From contig JPHH03000036.1 in the NCBI GenBank assembly GCA_000750105.3, positions 124,001-188,000 of the forward strand: a stretch of 64,000 nucleotides of DNA. Reading direction: 5' to 3'. The DNA is from Tolypocladium sp. Sup5 PDA-1. Its lineage: Eukaryota > Ascomycota > Sordariomycetes > Hypocreales > Ophiocordycipitaceae. This document shows, piece by piece, positions 43,701-53,006 of the stretch; the stretch's first letter is position 1, and each line of letters begins with the position of its first letter. Both the position numbers and the translations under genes were made by a program. The notes under the pieces were generated by a model. That model did not search any database. It saw only the letters and a list, made by a program, of their open reading frames with translations, and was not told where the DNA came from.

Positions 43701-46700
43701 TCTTCGCCTTCCTGCTCGCCATTCCCAAGTTCCGATACCAAAGCGCTGGATCTCTGCTTGCCTCTTCCACCCTTCTTGCGCCGCTTGGGTTGCTTCTTGA
43801 GCTTCTCCTTGAGATTAAGGTCCTTTTTCATCAAGTAGTAGTACTGTATGCAGGTGCCGAAGTCGCGATTTGGAATAACTTCTGCCACCTTGCCCCACTG
43901 CTTGGGTAGCTCCAAGTATCTCTTCTCGAAGAGTTCGGACTCCGCTTCGGTGAAGTTGTTTACCGGAGGCAATACGCGCCATGCGGCGACGAGCTTGTCC
44001 TGCGGCGTGTACCCCGATCGATCGGTGTACTGTGCCTTTGCCCGCTGCTCCGCGTCCCAGTACATGTCGGGTATCACAGCCTCCTTATCGCTGCGATACT
44101 TTTCTTTCTGGGCTCTCTGCTCGCGCTCCTTTCTCTCCTCGTCCTCGCGCATGGAGGCCTGCAGGACCCGCTCCAGGTCACGTTCTGTGGCGAACCTTCT
44201 TCCCGTGCCGCGTCCTTCAGGTTTAGGTTCTGGCGTCACAGTGCCAGTAGCCTCCACGACCGGGGCGGCAACGGAAAATTTCTCCCTACTCTTCACAGCC
44301 ACCGGGTCGTTCGACAGAGTGAAGTCCAGATAATTGATGTAGTTGTCAGCATACGCCTTTCGACTGCGACTCTGCTCTTCAGTTTCCTGGATATGAATCT
44401 TGTCCAGATGCTCCGTCACAAAGTTGTCGATGACAGGGTCCGACTCCAGCATTGCAAGGAATTCCTTGTCCTTGGTCCAGTCTTGACTACTGTAGTCTGG
44501 GAGGCTGTCAAGGGGTGGCGTTGCCATGAATTGGCGGACCGTCTCGATATTCATGTAAGCCTCGTCCTCAGATTCCGTCTCATCATCATCCTCGTCTGGT
44601 ACCTGTGAGGGCGTGCTGGGAGGCTTCGAGCCACCCTTGCCTGGCTCAGACAAGACAGGTTGGCGCATGCCCTCGTTGGCCACAGCGTCGTCCTCATTTG
44701 CGCGCGCGATGATATCAGGGCTGACCCCCTTGGCATCACTACTAACGTTGACGGTGGCCGACGGAGCATCAGGCGGTGGTGGTATGATCGAACTCGGTGC
44801 GTCAATTTCCATCTCCTCAGTCTTCGCCTGCGACTCTGATGTTGCAGCAGGCTCCGGCTCGTCCACCCGGGCATCGGCGTCCCTGGTCTCTTTCGGAATA
44901 GAGGCTCCATCTGCCGTCTCCAATTGCGTTGGCTTTCCTGACAATTGCTCGCTTATCTTGTCGCTGCCCAGATCGACATCGTCGGGGATGGGTCCCAGCA
45001 TTTCCGTCAGGCCTTCGCGCTCATTCAGAACTTGGGCGATCGACCCATGAGACATGGCTGCAAATCGCGCGACTACATCGCGAGGGAGGCTTGGTTTCGG
45101 GAGCTTGCTCAGTTCTGCCTGGGTCTTTTGGATTTCCATGTCGAAGTAATCGGCCATGTCGTCATCGTCGGACTCAGAGTCTTGCTCCGGCGCAGGCCTC
45201 TTGGGAGGCAAAGCGAATCGTACAACCGGGACTGTTGGTCGTCTCCGCTTCCGTTTCGCTTCCTGGACTGACTGTTCGCCAGACTTTGTGGCTCCGAGAC
45301 CCTGACCATGAGGGAACTTTGCCACGGCCTGGGATGTTGGGGATAGGCCAGATGAGCTGACGGATCTGGCACTTCGATCTCTAAATTCGCCGTGGGAACG
45401 AGAATCCAGCTCGGACTTGACGGTGATCTCTCCTGGCTCGGCACTGTGGTGAGATCGGTCCCTGCCCTCGAACCCCGACGCCCGCGGATCCGACTTCGCA
45501 TCGCTACTGCGAGGCCGTTGCTCGAACTGGGAGCTTCCGCGTCGCAATGGAGCCTGGCTGGACTGCGCAAACGTCTGGGCTCTCAGCATCTTCGGTGAGT
45601 CCGGTGCCTTTTTCAAGTTAGGGTTAATCCACTGCTTGCTCGATGGGCGTTGCTGCTGCGCTCGAGGTCCTACAGGAATTGGGGGGCTGTCATGAATCGA
45701 GCCTCTGGACGGCCCTGTCGGAGGGACGGCGGAGTCGTGACCAGCCGAGACTGGACGGTCGCTAAAGGCCCTCGGGGCTGTTGGAGGAGGCTTTCCCGTG
45801 CCACCCGAGGCACCACCATCGCCACCACCCACAGTACGACTCGGAATGGATCCAAATGCCGGCGCTGAGGGAGCAACAGGAGGAGGCGAGACTTCCTTGG
45901 ACTGCGATGAGACATCTTGAGAGATGGACGGACGGGGTTCCTTTTTCGGCCGTATCAGGTCGCGTTCACCACGATCGCGCTCGTCACGAGGCTCGCGTCG
46001 GATGTCGGTGTCGGGGTATCGATCGCCGCGGTCACGCTCGTCTCGTTCACGACCCCAGCGCCCTTCTTGAGACCGGCTTCGAGGGTAGCGGTCGCCGCGA
46101 TCGTCGTAAGGAGTCCGCCCTCGACCCCTGTCTGACGACCAATCTCCTCTACCGCCTCTTCCACGGCCACGCATGAACCCCCCTCCGCGTCCAAAGGGAG
46201 GCAATCCAAACTGTGGATCTGACGAGGCTGAACCAGCGGAAGGGGGACCTCCATCTCGGGATCCACGCCGCGATCTGTCTGCGTCAACTCCAGGGGGTCC
46301 GTCTCGATCTCGTTCTCGAAAATCTCGCGTTGGCGACCGTGCTCTTCCGACCGGGGAGCGGCGGGATCTGAAGTCTCTCGACTCCCTCCAGTCTCGATCA
46401 CGGTCACGGTCGCGCTCTCGGCTTCTGTCGTCGCGATATCTGTCCCGGTAGTCCATGTCTCTGTCCCTACCGCGATCCCTGGATTCGTCTCTGGCGGGCC
46501 AGCCTCGACCTCGACCCCTTCCTCTGCCGCCTCTGAAGTCGCCTGCAAATCCACCGCCTCTCGGGCCACTTGGTGCGTCGACAAGAGCCTTGGGTCCGCG
46601 TGGCGGCTCTCTTCGCAGGGGATCACCGAAGGATTCGCGATTTGTCTGGAAACCGGAAGAGTTGGACCTGGCCTCGGCCGATGAGCGTCGCCTATCGCCA

Positions 46701-46972
46701 TCGCCAAACTGGGAGTTCCTTTCGAATCGGTCTGGCGACCGATCCCTAGGCGACCTTGACCGGCGGTCCGGGTCGTACCTAGAGTACCTGGAGGCCCTGA
46801 ACGGGGGGGCAAAGTGAGCAGGAGGCACGTTTTGGGTGGGCGGTCGGTCGGTTCCACCGTTTCTTGCCAGCGCCGTGTCGCCGCGGTGCGTCTGCGCCAG
46901 CGTGGCATGTTCACGGATGAAATCCAAGCTGGGTAGTACGTACATGAGGGATGGCGGGCAGCTGCCCAACAC
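40736..46972 (-). CDS. SNT1: SANT-domain corepressor Snt1 (Set3 deacetylase complex)
   Basis: Scaffold of the Set3 histone deacetylase complex, fungal counterpart of NCoR/SMRT. Exons 43010-46972 and 40736-42952 (an in-frame 57-nt intron, GTAAGC donor, GCTAACTAAC branch, TTGCAG acceptor) give 2059 aa. Order: an Arg/Asp/Ser-rich and RGG-like N-terminal third; a helical deacetylase-binding region around 900-1000; SANT 1 with FEKRYLELPKQWGKVAEVI and CIQYYYLMKKDLNLKEKL; a basic linker; SANT 2 with YWSVSEANDFPHLLRAFGSDW and the splice-joined TAVMVKNYFVRQ; then a long Pro/Gln-rich tail with a polyGln/Arg-Glu run. The start is uncertain: codons before about 46815 are poorly conserved in character and an upstream first exon is likely. 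Confidence 0.88.
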   Translation of the reverse strand: MLGSCPPSLMYVLPSLDFIREHATLAQTHRGDTALARNGGTDRPPTQNVPPAHFAPPFRASRYSRYDPDRRSRSPRDRSPDRFERNSQFGDGDRRRSSAEARSNSSGFQTNRESFGDPLRREPPRGPKALVDAPSGPRGGGFAGDFRGGRGRGRGRGWPARDESRDRGRDRDMDYRDRYRDDRSRERDRDRDRDWRESRDFRSRRSPVGRARSPTRDFRERDRDGPPGVDADRSRRGSRDGGPPSAGSASSDPQFGLPPFGRGGGFMRGRGRGGRGDWSSDRGRGRTPYDDRGDRYPRSRSQEGRWGRERDERDRGDRYPDTDIRREPRDERDRGERDLIRPKKEPRPSISQDVSSQSKEVSPPPVAPSAPAFGSIPSRTVGGGDGGASGGTGKPPPTAPRAFSDRPVSAGHDSAVPPTGPSRGSIHDSPPIPVGPRAQQQRPSSKQWINPNLKKAPDSPKMLRAQTFAQSSQAPLRRGSSQFEQRPRSSDAKSDPRASGFEGRDRSHHSAEPGEITVKSELDSRSHGEFRDRSARSVSSSGLSPTSQAVAKFPHGQGLGATKSGEQSVQEAKRKRRRPTVPVVRFALPPKRPAPEQDSESDDDDMADYFDMEIQKTQAELSKLPKPSLPRDVVARFAAMSHGSIAQVLNEREGLTEMLGPIPDDVDLGSDKISEQLSGKPTQLETADGASIPKETRDADARVDEPEPAATSESQAKTEEMEIDAPSSIIPPPPDAPSATVNVSSDAKGVSPDIIARANEDDAVANEGMRQPVLSEPGKGGSKPPSTPSQVPDEDDDETESEDEAYMNIETVRQFMATPPLDSLPDYSSQDWTKDKEFLAMLESDPVIDNFVTEHLDKIHIQETEEQSRSRKAYADNYINYLDFTLSNDPVAVKSREKFSVAAPVVEATGTVTPEPKPEGRGTGRRFATERDLERVLQASMREDEERKEREQRAQKEKYRSDKEAVIPDMYWDAEQRAKAQYTDRSGYTPQDKLVAAWRVLPPVNNFTEAESELFEKRYLELPKQWGKVAEVIPNRDFGTCIQYYYLMKKDLNLKEKLKKQPKRRKKGGRGKQRSSALVSELGNGEQEGEETQDTGENGERRRPRRAAAPTWGFEQPATDSENATPAGTPGRRSAAASARGEPGEKVDGRKGRRKNARDKDAKGAKANQTLAAAPTPSASRGRSRSSSRVPPNVEFQTPMPSDPSRMPAAFEQPATHSGIHPPFPVQQQPLPGVERPKALASSSISDVMAAPSLRPEPPPPPQPSMTTFNLAQPQTERKAPTQASSYWSVSEANDFPHLLRAFGSDWTSIAAHMGSKTAVMVSLFTSPIFVRVLTNNFLQVKNYFVRQKDQGKAEWEALVQEADAKRVRGEKRPDPPQPTTGGRGRRYDNAAVGSSRPLAVAPGMDLQSEPSQTKMEVPPQQARPQPFSSYGVPIAQAPVQQPLAQPGQQPIAMQQHGVPQPVSQAMSPSARPLRAPLQPFGFPDRERDSASRAQQQRVPLPQKAGGSSVPELREQRPLAAAQPHQPAHPDSMMERQKMEMQQAQQQQQQQQQQHQREQQQQQQQQRERERERERELARQSERQAMRMNQEAELAPQRHYEHYGHRQQPSHGGGPREPLSLGRPSSQDPSRSGAPQPYPPPVQQQAPHAVRNLMGDPGAAQSPPLGHLASRPISSLQQRQSSGPVQEPYGVTPPVQAASGPAAPPSRPPEPRKTSNIMSLLNDDPPPTSKRVSDVSGNPAGPSATPPPQGMGRTPPGPAPPSQLRREPESQYSPYGRTPSAGASAMPPLKPTYSGSPNPAQHMGSASAEREYYRHSAYQAGHHSVTNSPQASHRYPPPGQQTQAQYQSQGGYPAAYGGGSQAPHGASPPPQYAVHGSASRTREVPQGGRDNTWPHQGHQQPPPNMQQASGWPTQPPKTQAPPPQQSWTPQHPSSTPKPSTPAQAWASAPPPQQPHHMSMRDERGPSVYGSNSQPPQHRYGPPSSRAPDPVPPQAQAYPRYASTPGPGPPRDPREPGRSYTPGVYDARGPPPQPGPGYPGPDPRDLQLRDGRDPRDPRDMMGRGLRPHEYERHPDRYGR
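42269..42356. repeat. CAG-type repeat in SNT1
   Basis: CTG/TTG triplets on the plus strand code on the minus strand for two glutamine runs (10 and 8 residues) separated by HQRE, followed by an Arg-Glu run. A slippage-prone coding microsatellite. Confidence 0.85.
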
Positions 46973-47724
46973 TCGACGTGCAGGCGACTATGGTCCCATC
47001 CGGGAGCAGAACAGGGGCAGCTGGGAGCAGGTTAGGTCAACTCTGGGTGGGATTTCGACCCTCGGTTATGTGGATATGGTTCGATGTTGAATGCTCGGTG
47101 ACGGGCGCGCCTGGGGGGAGTCGTTGATGTCGGTCGCGTGGAAACGCGGAGGGTTGCAAACACTGGGCAGTGGTTCCACCGCCAGATGCCAGCTGCACGA
47201 CGAGGGATAGAGGCACAAAGGTCGCACGGGGAGACGGAGCGAGGATGGTTTGTAGGAACCAAGAGGTCGTCAGCCCTTCAAAATACGCCCGGATCGCGTG
47301 GCGCTTGTGTTGGTTGGCTTAGGCTTGCTCAAACTGCCGCCGCACGCTAGGCTGTTTTTGGGAGACGAAGCGCTCGCTGCCCAGTGCCACGGCAGGTGCG
47401 ATGAGGTTGGTTCAGATGTGGGGCAAACATTGGATTGGATCCTCCCTGGCCAGTGGCAGGTGCTCGTTGCCGGTGCATGGGTCCACTCCTGGCAGGTACG
47501 AGTACGGCAGGTAGGCCTACGGAGCTGCATGTCGGAAAAATTCAGGGTCCAGACGGAGGTGACTTGTTGAAACTGAGTTGTCCAACATCTAACGTCCCGC
47601 GGCGCCTCATGCGGGGACCAGAACTCTGAGAGAGAAAAACAGAGACGCAAGGTTTCAAAAAGCAAATCTTCAAGGCCCTCATTTGCGCCTCAATTCCCTT
47701 GGTTGGTCGCTGTCATCTTGAGCC
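46973..47724. promoter_or_regulatory. divergent intergenic region SNT1 / deoxyhypusine synthase
   Basis: 752 nt; should contain both promoters and possibly a first SNT1 exon that I could not place. Confidence 0.4.
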
Positions 47725-48919
47725 ATGGCGGCAAACGACGGCGGGGGCGCCGCACCGTCCGGCGCAAAGGATGCCGTCCTCATGAAGTCCGAGGAGATGC
47801 CTGCAGGCGCGCAGCAGGTGGAGGAGCTCGATTTCAACAAGCTAAAGGGCCCGGTGACCGCAGAGGATCTCTTGTTGGGAATGCGCAACATGGGCTTCCA
47901 GGCCTCCTCGATGGCCGAGGCAGTCCGCATCATCAACGACATGGTTCGTGCAACATGGCCCATCTCTTCCCCCTGTGCTGTGGCATGACCCCACGCTGAC
48001 ACCTTCTCAAAGCGCGCTTGGCGAGATCCGGAAACTGGCGACAAGACCACCATTTTCCTGGGCTATACGTCAAACTTGATCTCGTCTGGGCTGCGAGGAG
48101 TCTTTCGGTGGTTGGTCGAGCATAACCATGTCTCCTGCATTGTCACAACTGCAGGCGGTATCGAAGAGGACTTCATCAAGTGCCTCGGCGAAACTTACAT
48201 GAGCTCCTTTAGCGCCGTCGGTGCCGATCTGCGCAAGAAGGGACTCAACAGAATAGGCAACCTCGTCGTCCCCAACGCCAACTACTGCGCCTTTGAGGAC
48301 TGGGTGGTGCCGATTCTGGACAAGATGCTCGAAGAGCAAGAGGCCAGCAAGGGAACCGAAGACGAGATCAACTGGACGCCCTCGAAAGTCATCCACCGGC
48401 TGGGCAAAGAGATCAACGACGAGCGATCCGTCTACTACTGGGCGTACAAGAATAACATCCCCGTCTTTTGCCCGGCCCTGACCGACGGCAGCCTCGGCGA
48501 CATGCTCTACTTTCACACATTCAAGACGTCGCCGCTGCAATTGAAAGTCGACATCGTCGAGGATATTCGCCGCATCAACACCATCTCCGTACGGGCCAAG
48601 CGGGCGGGGATGATCATCCTCGGTGGCGGCTTGGTCAAGCACCACATTGCGAACGCCTGCTTGATGCGCAACGGCGCCGAGTCGGCCGTCTATATCAACA
48701 CGGCCCAAGAGTTTGACGGAAGCGATGCTGGGGCCAGACCCGACGAAGCAGTCTCGTGGGGAAAGATCAAGATTGGTGCTGATAGCGTAAAGGTAAGCTC
48801 GTGCCTTGCAGCCGGAACCTTATGAGAAGCAAAAGACTAACAATATGCCAAAGGTGTATCTCGAAGCCACGGCCTGCTTCCCGTTCATCGTCGCCAACAC
48901 CTTTGCAAAGGACTTGTGA
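47725..48919 (+). CDS. DYS1: deoxyhypusine synthase
   Basis: Transfers the aminobutyl group of spermidine to one lysine of eIF5A, the first step of hypusine formation; cytosolic, NAD-dependent homotetramer. Exons 47725-47943, 48013-48792 and 48854-48919 join in phase 0 to 354 aa, usual size. Blocks: LGYTSNLISSGLRG, TTAGGIEEDFIKC, RIGNLVVPNANYC, FCPALTDGSLGDM, IILGGGLVKHHIANACLMRNGA and the active-site SWGKI, whose Lys is the covalent intermediate site. Intron 1 has a GTTCGT donor. The final exon (VYLEATACFPFIVANTF) completes the fold. Confidence 0.95.
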
Positions 48920-48969
48920 GGGGACGGCCCTTCCAGAGGTGGTCGGCCCGCCACTGCCCCCAGCAACCA

Positions 48970-49087
48970 CCTGTTCAGTGCTGTTCAGAGGCTGTTCAGC
49001 GCCAACCACAGCTGTTCAGCACCACCCGCAGCCGCCGAGCACCCACGAAAGCTGTTCAATACCTTATAATAGAAAATAACTGTTCAA
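48970..49087 (+). repeat. short interspersed CTGTTCA repeats in the DYS1 3' flank
   Basis: Six copies of CTGTTCA, mostly GCTGTTCAG, within about 120 nt immediately after the DYS1 stop, at irregular spacing (about 11 to 38 nt) in a CA-rich background. Too regular for chance but not a clean tandem array. Confidence 0.7.
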
Positions 49088-49114
49088 CCTTCAACAGCGG
49101 TGGAAGAGGGAAGG

Positions 49115-49418
49115 TGGTCTAGTGGTTAACGGCAACGTTAAACCTAGAGCATCCAAACTCGGCCATCTCAGAAACGTCGCCGGCCCTGCATAGCGAGCTG
49201 GAGAACGACGCAAAGGGAGAAAATACCCCACAGTGCACTGTGTGTAGTCACGAAAGTGAGGCGAAAGCCCTGGGGCGCGCTGTAGTACCTCCGCTGAGAG
49301 AGAGGTAGCAGGGCGGTGAACGGACATCCTGGGATGTTTTTTTTTGTTGGTGTTTTGGTTTTGTCTCCATCACGCAGGCGGTCGTGTGTTCGAACCCGCG
49401 TGGTGTTTTACTTTTTTT
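49115..49418 (+). other. tRNA-like Pol III promoter boxes (possible SINE or tRNA relic)
   Basis: TGGTCTAGTGG at 49115-49125 fits the A-box and is the usual D-arm of several fungal tRNAs; GTTCGAACC at 49388-49396 fits the B-box. Runs of 9 T (49337-49345) and 7 T (49412-49418) could terminate Pol III. The acceptor and T stems do not pair, so this is not a working tRNA gene. A tRNA-derived short interspersed element or decayed tRNA is an inference. Confidence 0.35.
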
Positions 49419-49992
49419 GGCGCTGTGTTCAGGTTGGTCCGCAACTCGTAGGGGGTCGTGGGTTTGTACCTCCTTGCTGCTCGCAGCCTTTTTGGGCAAC
49501 CAGGGGAAGGCCAAGCAGGAGACGACACTGCCTGGACACCGGCCCAGAACCGAAGCCCGCCAAGTCGTATGCTTTGAGCCATCGACTTTTCCCTATGGGC
49601 CAACAAGTACAGGCTGATCTCGTCCAACTGGCCAGGCGTTGGAGCAGTCGCTGTCGACCATGGCGAAGGGATGGACATCGGGTAGCGAAACCCGTACTTG
49701 AACGAGGCGGCGGCGGTGACGACGGAATGATAAACGAGCAAAAATGAAGTTGGTGAACGGGCACGGAAATGGATAACTTGGAGGATAGCATCTAGAGCTT
49801 GCGGTATACGCACCACCAGCCAGCGGATAGAGTCACGAAGCAGTAGTCCTCGGCCAAGTAACTTCGGGATTGTGAGTTGTTTTAGAGCAGTTTCGATGTT
49901 CTTTATGTAGGCTTGATTCCTCTGATCAAGCTCGACATGTACCCTTGGGTTGATACAACAAGCCTTCAACTCCAAACAACAACCACCTGCCT
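49419..49992. other. gene-poor stretch before the reductase
   Basis: A 232-codon minus-strand frame (49370-50068) crosses this stretch and overlaps the reductase stop. It has no family resemblance to anything I recognise; I do not call it. Confidence 0.35.
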
Positions 49993-50987
49993 TCAAACAT
50001 CGCCAATCATCGCCTTGAAGCTCTTCAGCGCACCCTCCCAGTCCGCCGCTCCCTCGCCCTCCGCCCACAGGCCCACCTTCTCAACGCCCTCCAAGTCCTC
50101 CTTCATGTGCGCCTCATCCGTCGTCCCATCCAGAATCGTCAGCTCCCCGAGCCCCAGCACGAGCGCGTAGTACGCCGCCACGGCCTCCACGCCCGCGCCC
50201 CGCGCCACCCGCCCGACAGGCTCGCTCTTCGCCAGCCGCGGGTTCGTCGTGAGCGTCCAAAAGGACTGGAACACGATGCCCTTGTCGCGGCAGAAGGCGC
50301 GCAGCGGGCCCTCGTAGCGCGTGGCCGCGTGGAAGCGGTTCTGCACGACGGCGGGCGTGCGGGCCGCGTGCGCGTGCAGGGCCTCGACGTCGGGGAGCGT
50401 GGCGTTGGAGATGCCCAGGTTGCGGAGCGTGTGCGGCGCGTACGACTCGAGCGTCTGCCAGGCCGTCATGGTGTCTCGCATGGTGTCCAGGGGCGAGTGG
50501 AGGACGATGCTGTCCAGGTAGGGCTCCTGGCCGTCGATGGTGAAGTTCTTGAGGGACGACTGCACGGACTGATGGACCTTTTCTACCAGCGGCGCGTCTA
50601 GGTCGTAGGGAGTGATATGGTTCTGGCCGTCGGGAGCCGTGAACTTGGTCTGGATCTGCGAGGTCATCGTCAGTCGCCAGCACGCCACGGTTTCTCGCCT
50701 AGAGGATCGCCTACGAATAGATCCTGCCGCTTCACAATGCCCTCTGCAACAGCCCGCCTGACGCCCTCGCCAACGCCACGCTCATCGTAGTGCTTGGGCT
50801 GCGCCGCCGTGTCGACGCCCCGGAAGCCGGCCCTCAGCGCCGTGTACACCAGGTCCGCCGTCTGGTCCTTCTTCCATGCCGTGCCGTAGACGAGCCGCGG
50901 GATCTTGGACGGCGATGACGGATTCCCCCCGAGGGCGAGGTCTCTCGCCAGCCGAGACGCCTGCGCTCCGATGGCGGCCATGCTCAT
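49993..50987 (-). CDS. aldo/keto reductase
   Basis: NAD(P)H-dependent oxidoreductase of the AKR superfamily; substrate unknown. Exons 50715-50987 and 49993-50655 (intron 50656-50714, GTAGGC donor, GACTGAC branch) give 311 aa. The catalytic tetrad is visible: Asp in GVDTAAQ, Tyr in KHYDERGVG, Lys in IQTKFT (first residues of exon 2) and His in SIVLHSP. The join restores the usual DLFIQTKFT. LRNLGISNA and VVQNRFHA follow as in AKRs. The C-terminal half is shorter and diverges from the classic cofactor-binding RSxxxxR segment. Confidence 0.88.
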
Positions 50988-52005
50988 TCAATGGTTTATC
51001 GCCGTGAAGTCCGGCGCCGTTGAGCCGAGTTACGGACGGCGCGATGGTGCAGGAGGTGAGGTCGGTTGGTTTACATCTGCCGGGCTGAAAGAGGTAGCTC
51101 CGTCGAGGTCAAGTGAGCTCCCACACGGACGCGATGGGGCAATGTCGCGCATTTGTCAGACGCAGGACAGCTGCGGGCACGGCGTCCGAGACCTGATGTT
51201 GAGGCCATTCCATTGCACAACCCTCAAGAGGCAATCGACTAGCTGGCGTCCATTTTCCACATTTGGATATCGCTCGAAGAAGCTTTAAACAGGACTAGGC
51301 TAGCGAGGCCCGATGTCAGCCTCATCCGAAGCGGAACGTATCTTCCTTCTTGCCCCACGATCAAAGCAAATATGTAATAACTACGGAGTACGGAGTAGGT
51401 ACATACGTACATGCCCCTCGAGGTAACGTTAAAATCGGCCGTGTCTGAATGACGTTGACGCCCCGTCAACCCCGCCGTTGCCCCTCATCATCCATCCCAC
51501 CACCGGCTCCAGGTCCAGCTTGCCAACATGCCCTTTTCCGCTCGATTGATATTAACCATGGGCTCGCTTTGCTTGATTGGAATTCTCCAAATCCGTGGTT
51601 GGAATGGACTCAAATGAGTCATACCGAAGGAAAGATGATTTATAATCCAACCCCGAAGATGCTTCGTAGTTTGTGCACACTCAACTCGTCCAACTCCATA
51701 GCCAGACGGGAGGATAATATGCGCACCAATGACGGCGCTTCTCTTCCGACTATTGAGGGTTGTGTTCGAGAGCCACTCTGCGGATCGGGTCACCCTCAGC
51801 TTAGCCGATATTTGCCCCTTTAGGAGAACTCAACTGGTGGGTGACTATCCGTACCTACGTAGCAGTCTCGCGGTCCCGCTCCATACAACTCGCGCCGCCC
51901 CTGCACTCTTATAAGGCCGCGGGACAGCAGCACTGAAAGCATCCCCCCCCCCCCCCCCCCCCACGGTCGTTCCCTACGGGCCAAGCGCGGCGCGCCGGAT
52001 TGGAG
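50988..52005. promoter_or_regulatory. divergent intergenic region, reductase / BTB gene, with a C20 run
   Basis: 1.0 kb between divergent starts. An uninterrupted run of 20 C residues lies at 51943-51962, 43 nt before the BTB start codon, probably within the 5' leader. A TATAA-like TTATAAGG at about 51909 stands 34 nt before the run. No gene in the gap. Confidence 0.5.
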
Positions 52006-53006
52006 ATGCCGCACGACGAGGCCGCGAACCAGGACGAGACGTCCACCAACCCCGGCGGCGATGTCGAGATGGCCGAGGAGATGGGCGGCGCAGAGGTTGA
52101 GCGGATCGCGGATGGAAACGAGCTGCCCTATGCCGGCGAAGATGCGCTCCCGCCGCGTATCAGCTTCATGAGCTACCTGTCGAGTCCCGTTGTCAACCTG
52201 TTGGTCGGGCAGGGCGAGGACCAGACTGTCCTCTCGGCGCATCAGGCGCTCCTGGTCAAGAGCCCATTCTTCGAAGCCAGCTGCCAGGGCTTCGTTGACG
52301 ACGTCAGCGTGAGTCTTTGCCCCCAATTGGCGTCACTCCCGATATCGCACCCCCGAGAATCACTGCGCGACGCCAGCTAACGTACCTATTCTGCACGCGT
52401 CCAGCCCCGCCAAATCGAGCTCCTGGACGAGGACACCGCTGCCGTCGGCTGCTTCCTCGAGTTCCTATACACCGGAGAGTACTTCCCTAAGAAGCTCCCC
52501 GGCCAACGAGTCCTCGAGTCGGACCCCAGCCTGCCCGCCGTCGACGACTCCGGCACCCAGCTGCTCAAGCACGCGCGGCTGTACACGCTGGCCGAGAAGT
52601 TCGGCATGAGCGCGCTCAAGTCGCTGGCCAGCTCCAAGATCCACTGCGTCAACTCGACGGCCAAGGGCGAGATCACCTACGCCCGCTACGTCTACGCCCA
52701 CACCAGCAACGAGGACACGACGGTCCGCGCGCCCATCGCGAGCTTCTGGGCGACGCGCTCGCACACCCTGCGGTCCGAGGCCGAGGCCGAGTTCAAGTCC
52801 CTGTGCTTGGAGTACCCGCAATTCGGATACGACGTGCTCAGTAAGCCACTCCCGTGTTGTGCTGTTGCGACGAGCGACGGCCTTGCTAACTCTCTGCAGC
52901 GCGCGTCTTGGACGACAAGCTCAAGCGGGAGCGCAACGAGAAGATGCACCCCGCTACGCACAGCGGGCGCAAGCGGGCGCGTCACAGCAGTGGCGGTACC
53001 CAGTGA
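52006..53006 (+). CDS. BTB/POZ-domain protein
   Basis: BTB domains dimerise and can recruit Cul3; role here unknown. Exons 52006-52308, 52405-52840 and 52900-53006 give 281 aa. An acidic N-terminus (about 1-50) leads into the BTB fold: SSPVVNLLVGQGEDQTVLSAHQALLVKSPFFEA, then the helical part with GCFLEFLYTGEY and LLKHARLYTLAEKFGMSALKSLA. The C-terminus is basic (KLKRERNEK, GRKRARH), resembling a nuclear localisation signal. Introns are canonical. Resembles the common fungal family in which BTB is the only domain. Confidence 0.85.

Noticed and set aside
49370..50068. 232-codon minus-strand frame overlapping the reductase stop
   Set aside because: Overlaps a well-supported gene by 76 nt, no recognisable domain, ends inside the tRNA-like segment; could be a relic but is not supported.
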